Shown here: positions 41,092 to 49,482 of the stretch, one piece after another
Position numbering within the stretch: position 1 is the first letter of the stretch
Layout: every line of letters starts with the position of its first letter
Assembly: GCF_020982545.1 (NCBI RefSeq)
Contig: NZ_JAJKLK010000023.1
Location: 62,001 to 126,000 of the forward strand
Direction of reading: 5' to 3'
DNA from: Streptomyces sp. MNU76
GTDB lineage: Bacteria > Actinomycetota > Actinomycetes > Streptomycetales > Streptomycetaceae
DNA: 64,000 nucleotides
Program-made: the position numbers and the translations under genes
Notes under the pieces: generated by a model
The model's input: only the letters and a program-made list of their open reading frames with translations
The model's database searches: none
What the model was told of the DNA's origin: nothing

Positions 41092-42168
41092 ATGCTGCTG
41101 CTCGAACCGCTCCGCACAGCCGAGGACGGAACCATCCCCGGCCCCCTCCTCACCGAACTCACCGCCCTGCACGCCTCCAACCGCGACTTCTACGCCCTGA
41201 GCGGTGACTTCCCGGACGCGAACGACATCCGTCCCGAACAGGTGGCCGCGGCGCTGGCGATGGAGCTGGCCAACCCGGACGTGGAGATCCTGCTCGCGAG
41301 GCAGGGCACGGAGGACGGGGACGGCCCCGCTCCCCGGCGGCTCGTCGGGGTCGCCATCACCCTCGCGCGGCACCCCGATCCCGCCGACCCCGACCCGTGG
41401 ATCGGGTTGCTGCTCGTCGACGGGTCGACCCAACGCCGGGGGTACGGAGGCCAGTTGGCGGCCCTCGTCGAGGAACGGTTCCGGCGGGCGGGGCGTGCCG
41501 CCGTCCGGCTGGCGGCGCTCGACAACAACCCCGGCGCCCTGTCCTTCTGGACCTCCCTCGGCTACGAGTTCGTCGAACACCGCCGGGACCGCCAACTGGG
41601 GCGCCCCTGCACGGTGTTGCGCAAGGCGCTGAGCGAACCGTCGAGCGAGCCGCCGCGCAGATCGCGCCGGGCCGCGCGGATCGCCGTACTCGATCCGGAG
41701 GGTGCCGTCTTCCTCTTCCGGTACGTCGACGACGAGACGGGCCCGCACTGGGCCCTGCCCGGCGGCGGTCTGGAGGAGGGCGAGTCACCGCGCGAGGGTG
41801 CCCTGCGGGAACTGCGCGAGGAGACGGGCTGGACGGACGTGGAGCCGGGCGCCTTCCTCTGCTCCTGGGAGCACGACTTCACCCGCGCCGGCATCCCCGT
41901 CCGCCAGTACGACGACATCTACGTGGCCCGGGGCCCCCGCCGCGAGCCGGCCGGCGGCCTCCTCACCACCACCCGCGCCGAGGAGGGCATCCTGACCTGG
42001 CGCTGGTGGACCCCCGCGGACCTGGCCGACCCGGCGGCCGAGCCCGTCTGGCCGCCGGAACTGCCCCGGCTGCTGGCGGAGCTCGGGACGGCCGCCGACA
42101 CCGGGGGCCCCGACGCAGGGGACCGTCGGCCGGCGCCGGCCGACGTCAGCGGAACCGGGCCAGCCTGA
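41092..42168 (+). CDS. GNAT acetyltransferase-Nudix hydrolase fusion
   Basis: The 358-residue protein has two domains. The GNAT part (about 1-180) shows LVGVAITLARHP, LLLVDGSTQRRGYGGQLAAL as acetyl-CoA loop and NNPGALSFWTSLGYEFV. The Nudix part (about 195-330) has the box GGGLEEGESPREGALRELRE followed by ETGW, matching GX5EX7REUXEEXGU, with all metal-binding Glu. One protein that acetylates and hydrolyses a nucleoside diphosphate derivative is unusual; substrate unknown. Its 3' end overlaps bacF by 23 bp convergently. Confidence 0.85.
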   Translation: MLLLEPLRTAEDGTIPGPLLTELTALHASNRDFYALSGDFPDANDIRPEQVAAALAMELANPDVEILLARQGTEDGDGPAPRRLVGVAITLARHPDPADPDPWIGLLLVDGSTQRRGYGGQLAALVEERFRRAGRAAVRLAALDNNPGALSFWTSLGYEFVEHRRDRQLGRPCTVLRKALSEPSSEPPRRSRRAARIAVLDPEGAVFLFRYVDDETGPHWALPGGGLEEGESPREGALRELREETGWTDVEPGAFLCSWEHDFTRAGIPVRQYDDIYVARGPRREPAGGLLTTTRAEEGILTWRWWTPADLADPAAEPVWPPELPRLLAELGTAADTGGPDAGDRRPAPADVSGTGPA

Positions 42169-43306
42169 CGACCGCTTCGCGGAGCCGTTCCTCCGGGGCC
42201 AGCAGACTCACCCGTACGTATCCCTCGCCGTGCTCCCCGAACCAGCGGCCCGGCGACACGGCCACCCCGGCCCGGTCGAGCAGCGCGTCGGCGAAGGCGA
42301 CGGAGGGCTCGTCGGCCGGTGTCGGCAGCCAGGCGAAGACGGACCGGGGGACGTCGAGGTCCCATCCCGCCTCCCGTACACCGGACACGAAGACGTCGCG
42401 TCGGCGTTCGTAGATCTTCGAGAGGTCGTGGACACAGTCCTGGGGCCCGGTCAGGGCCGTGATCGCCGCGCGTTGGATGAAGGGCGGGAGCGAGACGAAG
42501 TAGTGCTCCTGGAGGAGGTCGATCGCGGCGACGACGGCGCGGTTGCCGACGACGGCGCCGACCCGCCAGCCCGCCATGTTGTACATCTTCGACAGCGAGA
42601 TGAACTCGACGCCCACCTCCTTCGCCCCGTCCGCCCGCAGGAACGACACCGGGGCCTCGCCGTCGAAGCTCAGGGCACCGTAGGCGAAGTCGGAGGCCAC
42701 GAGCACGCCGTGCCGGTCCGCGAACCGGACCGTGTCGGCGTAGAACTCCGGCGGTGCCGTCACCGAGGCGGGGTTGTTGGGATAGTTGAGGAACATCAGC
42801 CGGGCCCGCTCGCGTGTCGCCCGGTCGAGGGCCGTGTAGTCGGGCAGGAAGCCGTTCTCCCGGCGGAGCGGCAGGGGGTGCATCCGGGCCCCGGCGAGGG
42901 CGACACCGGCCCAGTAGTCCGGGAAGGCCGGGTCCGGCATCAGACACACGTCGCCCGGGTCCAGGAAGCACTGGCTCAGCTCCACCAGTCCGGCCTTGGC
43001 GCCGAACAGGATCGCGACCTCGGTCTCCGGGTCCAGCTCGACCCGGTGGTTCGTGGCGTACCACCGGGCGATGGCGGCCTTGAGTTCGAGGAGGCCCGAG
43101 AAGGAGCCGTACCGGTGGGTGGCGGGATCGAGGACCTCGGTGCGCAGCGACTCGACGATGTGCGGGGGCGTGGGCAGATCGGGGTTTCCCTGGCAGAGGT
43201 TGACGACGTCCTCGCCCGACCGCACGAGCCGGTCGATCCTGGCCACGGTCGACGCGAACGAGTTCCTGGGCAGGTCCCGGAGCCGGTGGGCGGACTCGAT
43301 CCTCAT
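42146..43306 (-). CDS. bacF: BacF-like PLP aminotransferase
   Basis: The 386-residue class I aminotransferase has NLCQGNPDLPTPPHIVESLR, FLNYPNNPASV, ASDFAYGALSFDG and the PLP Lys240 in SLSKMYNMAGWRVG. It resembles B. subtilis BacF along its length, as I remember that sequence. BacF transaminates tetrahydro-hydroxyphenylpyruvate to tetrahydrotyrosine. It is the last gene of the bac-like operon, and its ATG overlaps the bacE stop codon (ATGA). Confidence 0.85.
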   Translation of the reverse strand: MRIESAHRLRDLPRNSFASTVARIDRLVRSGEDVVNLCQGNPDLPTPPHIVESLRTEVLDPATHRYGSFSGLLELKAAIARWYATNHRVELDPETEVAILFGAKAGLVELSQCFLDPGDVCLMPDPAFPDYWAGVALAGARMHPLPLRRENGFLPDYTALDRATRERARLMFLNYPNNPASVTAPPEFYADTVRFADRHGVLVASDFAYGALSFDGEAPVSFLRADGAKEVGVEFISLSKMYNMAGWRVGAVVGNRAVVAAIDLLQEHYFVSLPPFIQRAAITALTGPQDCVHDLSKIYERRRDVFVSGVREAGWDLDVPRSVFAWLPTPADEPSVAFADALLDRAGVAVSPGRWFGEHGEGYVRVSLLAPEERLREAVVRLARFR

Positions 43307-44796
43307 GGCCGGTCCTCACGGTCGGCGGTCGCTTCCGGACGGCGGTCCTCGGTCACTGCCACGCGACGGTCCTCGGTCACTGCCACACGGCTGCCCTCGG
43401 TCACTGCCACACGGCTGCCCTCGGTGACGGGCTCGGCTCCGGGCTCGGTTCCGGGCTCGGGCCGGTCGGTTCCGGTGGGGGCTTCGGTGTCCCGACCGCG
43501 CGCCCACTGGCTCAGGCCGCAGGCGGCGAGTGTGATGCCCGCGCAGACGAAGCCGACGGCGGAGAAGCCGTACTCGGTGAACAGCGGGCCGAGCAGGGCG
43601 GCGCCCAGGGCCACCGCCAGGTTGGTCGCGAGGGTGTAGAAGGCGAGGATGGTCCCTCGGTGGGCCGGCGAGCACTCACTCAGCAGGGTGCTCAGCAGGG
43701 TGACGACCAGGCTCTGCATCGCTCCCCACAGGAAGAGGCAGAGCACCAGCAGCGGGGTGAGATGGTCGACCAGCGGGATCACGGCCAGCGCCGGGACCAG
43801 GCCGGCCAGCAGCCCGACGAGCACGCGCTCCTTGCCGAGGTCGTCGGCCCACTTCCCGGTGACGAAGCTCGTCGCGAAGCCGAGGCCGTACAGCAGGATC
43901 ATCAGAGAGGTCGAGGAGCTCTCGTCGCCGAACCGGTACTGCAGCGCGCTGCCGAGGTACGTGTACATGCCGTAGAAGCCGAGCATGTTCAGGAACGTCG
44001 CCAGGACGTACACCAGCACCTTCGGGGCGCGGAAGGCCTGGACGACCGAGCGGCTCCAGCCGCCGTCGCCCTGCGGCGCAGCTGTTCCCACGGCGTCGTC
44101 CGTCCGCACGGCGCCGTCCGATGTCCGCGTGGCGTCGTCCGGTGTGCCCTGCGGGTCGGCGGGCTCGGGGCGGGCGCGTCCGCCGGCCCGGAACAGCACG
44201 CCGATCACGAGGACGCCCAGCACGCAGAGCAGCCCGAAGGTCCACCGCCAGCCGACCCGCTGTCCGACGAAGTCCCCCGTGGGCACGCCCAGGACGAGGG
44301 AGAGCGACCAGCTCGACACGACGATGCCCATGGCCCTGGCCCGGTGCCGGTACGGGATCTGGTCGCCGACGAACGCGTACGCGGTCGGTACGAACGCGCC
44401 CGTGGCCAGACCGGCCAGCGCCCGCCCGGCGAACAACACGCCCAGGGAACCGGCGGACGCGCACAGCAGCGTGCCCAGGACGAACACCGTCATCCCGGTC
44501 ACCAGTCCGACCCGCCGGGACACCCGGTCCCCGAGCGGGGCGAAGATCAGGGCGCCGATCGCCGTACAGACCCCGTAGACGCTGACCGACAGCCCCATCA
44601 CGGCGACCGAGGTGTCGAACGACTCCGACATGTCCGGGAGCAGCGGGGAGACCACCAGCTCCTCCGAGCCGACGGCGAAGATCCCCGCCATGAGTGCGAG
44701 GACCGTCAGCAGGGGGAACCCCGCCGCGCGCTGCCCGCCGTCCAAGCGATCCGCCACTCCAGCCAACCTTTCCCGCCCACGTGCGCTGTTGCTCAC
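43303..44796 (-). CDS. bacE: BacE-like MFS efflux transporter
   Basis: The 497-residue transporter has 12 hydrophobic segments, with the MFS motif A region GALIFAPLGDRVSRRVGL after TM2 and a matching motif GKWADDLGKERVLVG after the central loop (about 215-255, charged). It is probably the exporter and self-protection gene for the cluster product, as BacE is for bacilysin. The C-terminus ends in tandem 8-residue repeats (RVAVTEDR/RVAVTEGS). GTG 44796 lacks a good site; GTG 44757 with AAAGG is an alternative start and loses only unconserved residues. Confidence 0.82.
   Translation of the reverse strand: MSNSARGRERLAGVADRLDGGQRAAGFPLLTVLALMAGIFAVGSEELVVSPLLPDMSESFDTSVAVMGLSVSVYGVCTAIGALIFAPLGDRVSRRVGLVTGMTVFVLGTLLCASAGSLGVLFAGRALAGLATGAFVPTAYAFVGDQIPYRHRARAMGIVVSSWSLSLVLGVPTGDFVGQRVGWRWTFGLLCVLGVLVIGVLFRAGGRARPEPADPQGTPDDATRTSDGAVRTDDAVGTAAPQGDGGWSRSVVQAFRAPKVLVYVLATFLNMLGFYGMYTYLGSALQYRFGDESSSTSLMILLYGLGFATSFVTGKWADDLGKERVLVGLLAGLVPALAVIPLVDHLTPLLVLCLFLWGAMQSLVVTLLSTLLSECSPAHRGTILAFYTLATNLAVALGAALLGPLFTEYGFSAVGFVCAGITLAACGLSQWARGRDTEAPTGTDRPEPGTEPGAEPVTEGSRVAVTEGSRVAVTEDRRVAVTEDRRPEATADREDRP
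43338..43434. repeat. 24-bp tandem repeat in the 3' end of bacE
   Basis: About 3.5 copies of a 24-bp unit CGGTCCTCGGTCACTGCCAC + 4 nt, in frame, encode an 8-residue repeat in the cytoplasmic tail of the transporter. Copies differ by a few bases, suggesting slippage. Confidence 0.8.
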
Positions 44797-44855
44797 TTGC
44801 TCATACTCACTCGCTGTTGCTCATCTGCTTCCCTGTGGCGCTTCCCGCGGCCCGC

Positions 44856-45623
44856 TCAGACGGCCGTGTAGCCGCCGTCCACGGTGAGCGCGGCGCCGGT
44901 GATGAAGGACGACCGGTCCGAGGCGAGGAAGAGGATCGCGTTCGCGACGTCCTCGGGCGTGCCCAGACGGCCGACCGGATTCAGCTTCGCCTTCGCCTCC
45001 TTGACGGTGGCGTCGTGACCGATGGACGCGTCCGTCATGGGGGTGTCGATGATGCTGGGACAGACACAGTTGGCCCGGATGCCGTGGCTCGCGTACTCGA
45101 CGGCCAGGGACTTCGTGAGCATCAGCACGCCGCCCTTGGTGGTGTTGTACGCGGCGATACCGGGCCAGGCCACCAGCCCGCTGACCGAGCAGACGTTCAC
45201 GATCGCCCCGCTCTGCGCCGCCATCATCGGGCGCAGCGCGTACTTGGAGCACAGGAACATGCTCTTCAGATTGGTGTCGAACAGCCGGTCCCACTCGGAC
45301 ACCGGCATCTCGTGGATCGGGGTGGATATCTCGATGCCGACGTTGTTGACCAGGACGTCCACCCGGCCGGTCCGCTCCGCGGCGACGCCGATCAGGTGCT
45401 CGCAGTCCGCCTCGGCGGTCAGGTCCGCCCGGACGAAGACCGCGCGGTGCCCGTCGCTGGTCAGCTTGGCGACGACCTCGGGTCCGTTCGTCCCGTCGAC
45501 GTCCGCCACGACGACCGTGGCGCCCTGCCGGGCGAACTCCACCGCCGTCCGCTTCCCGATCCCCGACGCGGCACCGGTGACCACGACGACTTTGTCCTCG
45601 AACAAGACTCGGTCCCTCCTCAC
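44856..45623 (-). CDS. bacC: BacC-like dihydroanticapsin dehydrogenase (SDR)
   Basis: The 255-residue short-chain dehydrogenase has the NAD motif TGAASGIG (16-23), an Asp at the end of strand 2 favouring NAD, and Ser146, Tyr159 and Lys163 as catalytic residues. Stretches such as GIEISTPIHEM, NVCSVSGLVAWPGIAAYN and RANCVCPSIIDTP are almost identical to B. subtilis BacC as I recall it. BacC oxidises dihydroanticapsin to anticapsin. GTG 45623 overlaps the bacG stop codon (GTGA); TTG 45605 has a better-placed AGGAGG and may be the real start. Confidence 0.88.
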   Translation of the reverse strand: MRRDRVLFEDKVVVVTGAASGIGKRTAVEFARQGATVVVADVDGTNGPEVVAKLTSDGHRAVFVRADLTAEADCEHLIGVAAERTGRVDVLVNNVGIEISTPIHEMPVSEWDRLFDTNLKSMFLCSKYALRPMMAAQSGAIVNVCSVSGLVAWPGIAAYNTTKGGVLMLTKSLAVEYASHGIRANCVCPSIIDTPMTDASIGHDATVKEAKAKLNPVGRLGTPEDVANAILFLASDRSSFITGAALTVDGGYTAV

Positions 45624-46390
45624 ACACTCTTCAACTGGCCGCCGTCGGCCGAGATCTGCTGGCCGGTGATGTAGGACGCCTCATCGGAGGCCAGGAATCC
45701 GATGAGGGCCGCGACCTCGTCGGCCTGTCCCGGCCGGTTCATGGGGACCGCCCGTACGAGACGGTCCTCGACCTCGGGCTCCGGGAGACCGCCGTCCCGG
45801 CTCAGGTGCCGGACGGCCTGGTCGTAGCGCGGGGTCCGGATGGTCCCGGGGTGCACGCAGTTCACCGTGATGTTGTGCGCGGCGTACTGGCTCGCCAGAT
45901 ATTTCCCGGCGTTCGCCATGGCCGCGTTGACCAGACCGGAGAGGAACATGCCCGGCAGGGGTTCCCTTCCGATGTTGCCGACGACATTGATGATCCTGCC
46001 GAATTCGTTTCTCGTCATCACGGGCGCGACGGATCCGATGAGATCCAGATACGGCACGAGTTTCTGATGCATCGCGGCACATACGTCGTCGTTCACCCGC
46101 ATCCCGTCGAACGGGCCGGGTGCCGGGCCGGGCCCGTTGTTGACCAGGACATCGATCCGGCCGAATCGTTGTTCCACCTTCTCCACGAGTTCGGCACGGA
46201 ATTTCGGCGAGGTGATGTCACCCGGAACGACATAGGTGTTCCGTTCGACGCCGGATTCTCGCGCCACCTTCTCCAGCGCGTCCCGGCCGCGGGCGCTGAG
46301 GACCGTCGTACAGCCCCCGGACAACAGCCGCAGCGCGGTCGCCCGTCCGATACCGCTGCCGGCCCCCAGCACGATCGCTACGCGCGCCAC
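45620..46390 (-). CDS. bacG: BacG-like reductase (SDR)
   Basis: The 256-residue short-chain reductase has the cofactor motif LGAGSGIG (8-15). The usual YxxxK Tyr is not visible (NAAMANAGK at the equivalent site), a feature I also associate with BacG. TRNEFGRIINVVGN and the closing EASYITGQQISADGGQLKSV match BacG closely. BacG reduces the conjugated dihydro-hydroxyphenylpyruvate to the tetrahydro form with NADPH. It sits 20 bp after bacB. Confidence 0.88.
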   Translation of the reverse strand: MARVAIVLGAGSGIGRATALRLLSGGCTTVLSARGRDALEKVARESGVERNTYVVPGDITSPKFRAELVEKVEQRFGRIDVLVNNGPGPAPGPFDGMRVNDDVCAAMHQKLVPYLDLIGSVAPVMTRNEFGRIINVVGNIGREPLPGMFLSGLVNAAMANAGKYLASQYAAHNITVNCVHPGTIRTPRYDQAVRHLSRDGGLPEPEVEDRLVRAVPMNRPGQADEVAALIGFLASDEASYITGQQISADGGQLKSV

Positions 46391-46410
46391 CGATCTCCTC
46401 TGCCGTCCGT

Positions 46411-47088
46411 CTACTTGGGGACCCGGTGGTACCGGGGCGGAATGAAGATGTTCAGGGAGCGCGCCACACCCTCGTGCGGATTCGCGGCACCATGCCCCTC
46501 CTGGCTCTCGCAGAAGTAGGTGGCGCCGAAGACGAGTTCGTGGGTCGTCTCCTCCACCGTCATGTCGTAGCGGCCTTCCAGGCAGACCCCGATCTGTTCG
46601 TGGGAGTGCTTGTGGTACGGCATCTCACCGCCGCCCGGAATGTCGGCGATCATCAACTCGATCCAGTTCTCCAGAAAGAACGTGACGTCCATTCCGACGA
46701 ACTTGCGCGACTCGATCGGCCCGAGGAAGTACTCGCTCGGCGCGGTGTAGTTCTCCCCCGGTTTGTAGCGTTTGATGTCGAGCGCGACGGTCTCCTCCGA
46801 GGTCGGGTTCACCGCGGAGTGCTCGACATGGGAGGGGGCGATGTACACGTCCTTCTCGGCCCGCATCAGCCTGGTCACCCCGCCGACCGTCATGGAGAGT
46901 TCACCCCTGACGACCATCCCCACCTGGGCTTCCCTGTGGGAGTGGGGTGCCACGACGGCACCGGGCGGGAGGTACGACACCAGCACCTCCGTGTCGCCGC
47001 GCCGGTAGGACTCCATCCGGATCCCGTTGTCGTGGAACACCACGGCGGAGTCGGGAAAATAGGGGCGCTCATACACGTGCGTGGTCAT
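46411..47088 (-). CDS. bacB: BacB-like bicupin isomerase
   Basis: The 225-residue double-cupin protein has metal ligands in PHSHREAQVGMVVRGE (His49, His51) and PYHKHSHEQIGVCLEGRYD (His159, His161, His163). It ends SLNIFIPPRYHRVPK. In B. subtilis BacB shifts the double bond of dihydro-4-hydroxyphenylpyruvate into conjugation after BacA. ATG 47088 overlaps the bacA stop codon (ATGA), so the two are coupled. The length is close to the 235 aa of the Bacillus protein. Confidence 0.88.
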   Translation of the reverse strand: MTTHVYERPYFPDSAVVFHDNGIRMESYRRGDTEVLVSYLPPGAVVAPHSHREAQVGMVVRGELSMTVGGVTRLMRAEKDVYIAPSHVEHSAVNPTSEETVALDIKRYKPGENYTAPSEYFLGPIESRKFVGMDVTFFLENWIELMIADIPGGGEMPYHKHSHEQIGVCLEGRYDMTVEETTHELVFGATYFCESQEGHGAANPHEGVARSLNIFIPPRYHRVPK

Positions 47089-47711
47089 CGCGGTCCTTCC
47101 TTTTCGATTCTTTTCGAGAAGACGGTCCACGTCATGGGGATCGGTGAGAACCGGTAGACGAACTTGAGATTGTGCTGTCTCGCCGCCTGTTCATTGGTGA
47201 TGGCGATGTTGTAGAGACCGTCGGCCACCTGGCCGGCCGCCTGGCTCGTGGAGGTCGTCGTGACCAGCTTCACGGGCCGGTCGAAGTAGTACTCCAGCAG
47301 CGGAATGGGGGCCGGATGGGTCACCACGGTGTCGGTGAAGAGCAGTTCCTCACGAAAGGCGAAGTCGGACCGCGCGGCCAATCCGTATTCCGGTGTACTC
47401 CCACGGAACACGATCGACGGCTCCAGCAGCGGATTCATGTAGAAGGCGTTGATACCGGCGTAGGCGTGCGGCACCAGCGCGAGATCGATACGCCCCTCGG
47501 TGAGCGCGTCCATGCAGTGCTCGAAGGTCTCTTCAAGAACTATTCCGAAGCGTCCTCGGTCACCGAATAATCGTGTCATCAGCCGGGCCACGTACTCACT
47601 GCTGGTCCCCTCGGGACCCAAGGTGCCGAGCTTCAAGGAACGGTGCGATTCGTCCCCCATGAGCGAGATCAGCGCACGTTTCTCGTCACCGGATATGCGG
47701 AGCGTCTCCAT
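47085..47711 (-). CDS. bacA: BacA-like prephenate decarboxylase
   Basis: The 208-residue protein resembles a prephenate dehydratase catalytic domain but lacks the ACT regulatory domain. TLGPEGTSSEYVARL, VPHAYAGINAFYM, SIVFRGSTPEYGLAARSDF, VVTHPAPIPLLEYYF and SPIPMTWTVFSK line up with B. subtilis BacA. BacA decarboxylates prephenate without aromatising it, making dihydro-4-hydroxyphenylpyruvate, the committing step. It is the first gene of the operon; ATG 47711 has GGTGAAGG upstream. The gene is less GC-rich than its surroundings. Confidence 0.88.
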   Translation of the reverse strand: METLRISGDEKRALISLMGDESHRSLKLGTLGPEGTSSEYVARLMTRLFGDRGRFGIVLEETFEHCMDALTEGRIDLALVPHAYAGINAFYMNPLLEPSIVFRGSTPEYGLAARSDFAFREELLFTDTVVTHPAPIPLLEYYFDRPVKLVTTTSTSQAAGQVADGLYNIAITNEQAARQHNLKFVYRFSPIPMTWTVFSKRIEKEGPR

Positions 47712-47981
47712 ACCTCACCTTCACCCAGAGCCAGCACAGGAGAGCACACGCAAGCCTCACGAAAAATTGTTTCCACCAGATTCCGTGCACGCAACAACAA
47801 GTTGCCCCATCGATCACGCCATCGATTTTCGGCCTGCCCACCGCACATCGCGAGTGAAGCAATTCCGCCACGAATACGCGGCATAGAAACGGACGGGAAT
47901 CCTCCAGCTCTCACCGCGGTCCCGCCTGACCTCGGCGGAATCGGATCACGCGAAATCCGACGCACGGTCACGGCGATGGGA
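47712..47981 (-). promoter_or_regulatory. Upstream region of the bac-like operon
   Basis: This 270-bp gap precedes bacA and follows the M1 peptidase gene; both are on the minus strand. It is AT-richer than average. On the minus strand ATCGAT occurs twice, 6 nt apart, followed by GCAACTTGTTGTTGC, an inverted repeat with 5-bp arms about 90 bp before bacA. These are candidate operator elements; no cluster-specific regulator gene is adjacent. Confidence 0.4.
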
Positions 47982-49445
47982 TCAAGCCAGCGGAGGCTTT
48001 CCGTCGCCGTACAGCCAGTCGTCCCAGACCGGCGTCAGATCCGCGCCCGGCGCCGCCTCCTCCGCGAACTTCTCCGCATACGCCGTGAAGTCGGCCGTGT
48101 CCGCGTTGCCGTGGCGGTGCGCGGCCGCCCAGCCCCGGATCAACTCGAAGAAGGCGTCGTCGCCGACGGCCTCGCGGACCTGGTGCAGGACCATGGCGCC
48201 GCGTTCGTACACCGGGCTGTCGGAGATCCGGGCGGCGCTCGGCGGGCGCGCGGGCGGGAAGTCCCAGACGGCCTCGTTCGAGGCGGCGTCCGGGAAGTGG
48301 TCGCCCTCGTACAGCGCGTCGAAGACCTCCTGGGCGCTGTCACCGCCGTGGTCCTCTTCCCACAGCCACTCGGCGTACGTCGCGAACCCCTCGTTGAGCC
48401 ACATGTCCCGCCAGCTCTTCGGGGTGACGGAGTCGCCGTACCACTGGTGGGCCAGTTCATGGACCAGGAGGGGGAGGTCGGGGGCACCGGGAAAGACGGG
48501 CCGGTTCTGGGTCTCCAGCGCGTACGCCGAGTCCTCCGGCCTGTCGACGATCGCCCCGGTCGAGGAGAAGGGATACGGACCGAAGTACCTCTCCGCCCAT
48601 GCGACGACCTCGGGAATCCGCCCGAGCACGGCACGGCTGTCCTCGGCCTGGGAGGGATCGACGGCGACGTACACGGGAAGCCGCCCCGAGCCCTCTCCTT
48701 CTCCCCCGCCCGCCGTCGAGCGCCGGATCTCGTACGTGCCGATCGCCAGCGTGGCCACATAGCTCGCCATCGGTTCGGCGGTGCGCCAGGAGAAGGTCGT
48801 ACGGCCGTCCTCGGTGGACTCGCGCCGCAACTCCCCGTTGGAGACGGCGTGCAGGCCCTCGGGGACGGTGACCGTGAGGTCGTAGGCGGCCTTGTCGGAG
48901 GGGTGGTGGTTGCCGGGGAACCAGGTCATCGAGCCCGCCGGCTCGCCGAGCGCGAGGGCGCCGTCGGCGGTGGGCAGCCAGCCCTCGCGGGAGCCGTCGG
49001 GATCGGTGAGCGTCTCCGGGGCGCCTGAGTAGCGCACGGTCGTACGGAACGTCTTCCCCTCGTCGAGACCGGCGTCCGCGGGGGTGACGGTCAGCTCCTG
49101 CCCGGCCCGCTTCCACCGCGCCGTCACACCGTCGACGGCGACGGACTCGACGTCCAGCCCCTTGAGGTCGAGGTTGAAGGAGGCGAGGTCCCGTGTGGCC
49201 CGTGCGGTGATGACGGCGGTGCCGCGCAGCGTGGCGCCCGCCTCGGGGTCGTAGGCGAGGGTGAGGGCGTAGTGGCCGGCGTCGTAGCCGCCGTTGCCGA
49301 GCCGGGGAAAGTAGGGGTCCCGGAGACCGGCGGAGCCCGGGGCCGCCCCGGCCCCGCCGCCACCCCCGGTGCACGAAGCAAGAGTCAGAGCCAGCGCGAC
49401 GGTGAGCAGGGCGGCGGCCGGGACAACCGGTGCGGATCGGGACAC
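47982..49445 (-). CDS. M1-family metallopeptidase lipoprotein
   Basis: The 487-residue protein has a signal with lipobox LASC. It has the gluzincin active site HELAHQWYGD with the third ligand Glu in WLNEGFATYAEW 18 residues on, and a downstream Tyr region (YERGAMVLHQVREAVGDDAFF). The substrate-binding GAMEN motif is not obvious; GSMTWFPGNHH occupies its place, as in other short bacterial M1 lipoproteins. It probably trims peptides outside the cell. GTG 49445 follows AGGAT at suitable distance. Confidence 0.87.
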   Translation of the reverse strand: MSRSAPVVPAAALLTVALALTLASCTGGGGGAGAAPGSAGLRDPYFPRLGNGGYDAGHYALTLAYDPEAGATLRGTAVITARATRDLASFNLDLKGLDVESVAVDGVTARWKRAGQELTVTPADAGLDEGKTFRTTVRYSGAPETLTDPDGSREGWLPTADGALALGEPAGSMTWFPGNHHPSDKAAYDLTVTVPEGLHAVSNGELRRESTEDGRTTFSWRTAEPMASYVATLAIGTYEIRRSTAGGGEGEGSGRLPVYVAVDPSQAEDSRAVLGRIPEVVAWAERYFGPYPFSSTGAIVDRPEDSAYALETQNRPVFPGAPDLPLLVHELAHQWYGDSVTPKSWRDMWLNEGFATYAEWLWEEDHGGDSAQEVFDALYEGDHFPDAASNEAVWDFPPARPPSAARISDSPVYERGAMVLHQVREAVGDDAFFELIRGWAAAHRHGNADTADFTAYAEKFAEEAAPGADLTPVWDDWLYGDGKPPLA

Positions 49446-49482
49446 GTCGGCGATCCTATGAGGACATGACACCATCGCCTAC

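Noticed and set aside
42146..47711. Reading the bac-like genes as ordinary aromatic amino acid metabolism
   Set aside because: BacA lacks the ACT domain of prephenate dehydratase, and the combination with a bicupin, two Bac-specific SDRs, an exporter and an aminotransferase in Bac-like form occurs in bacilysin-type clusters.
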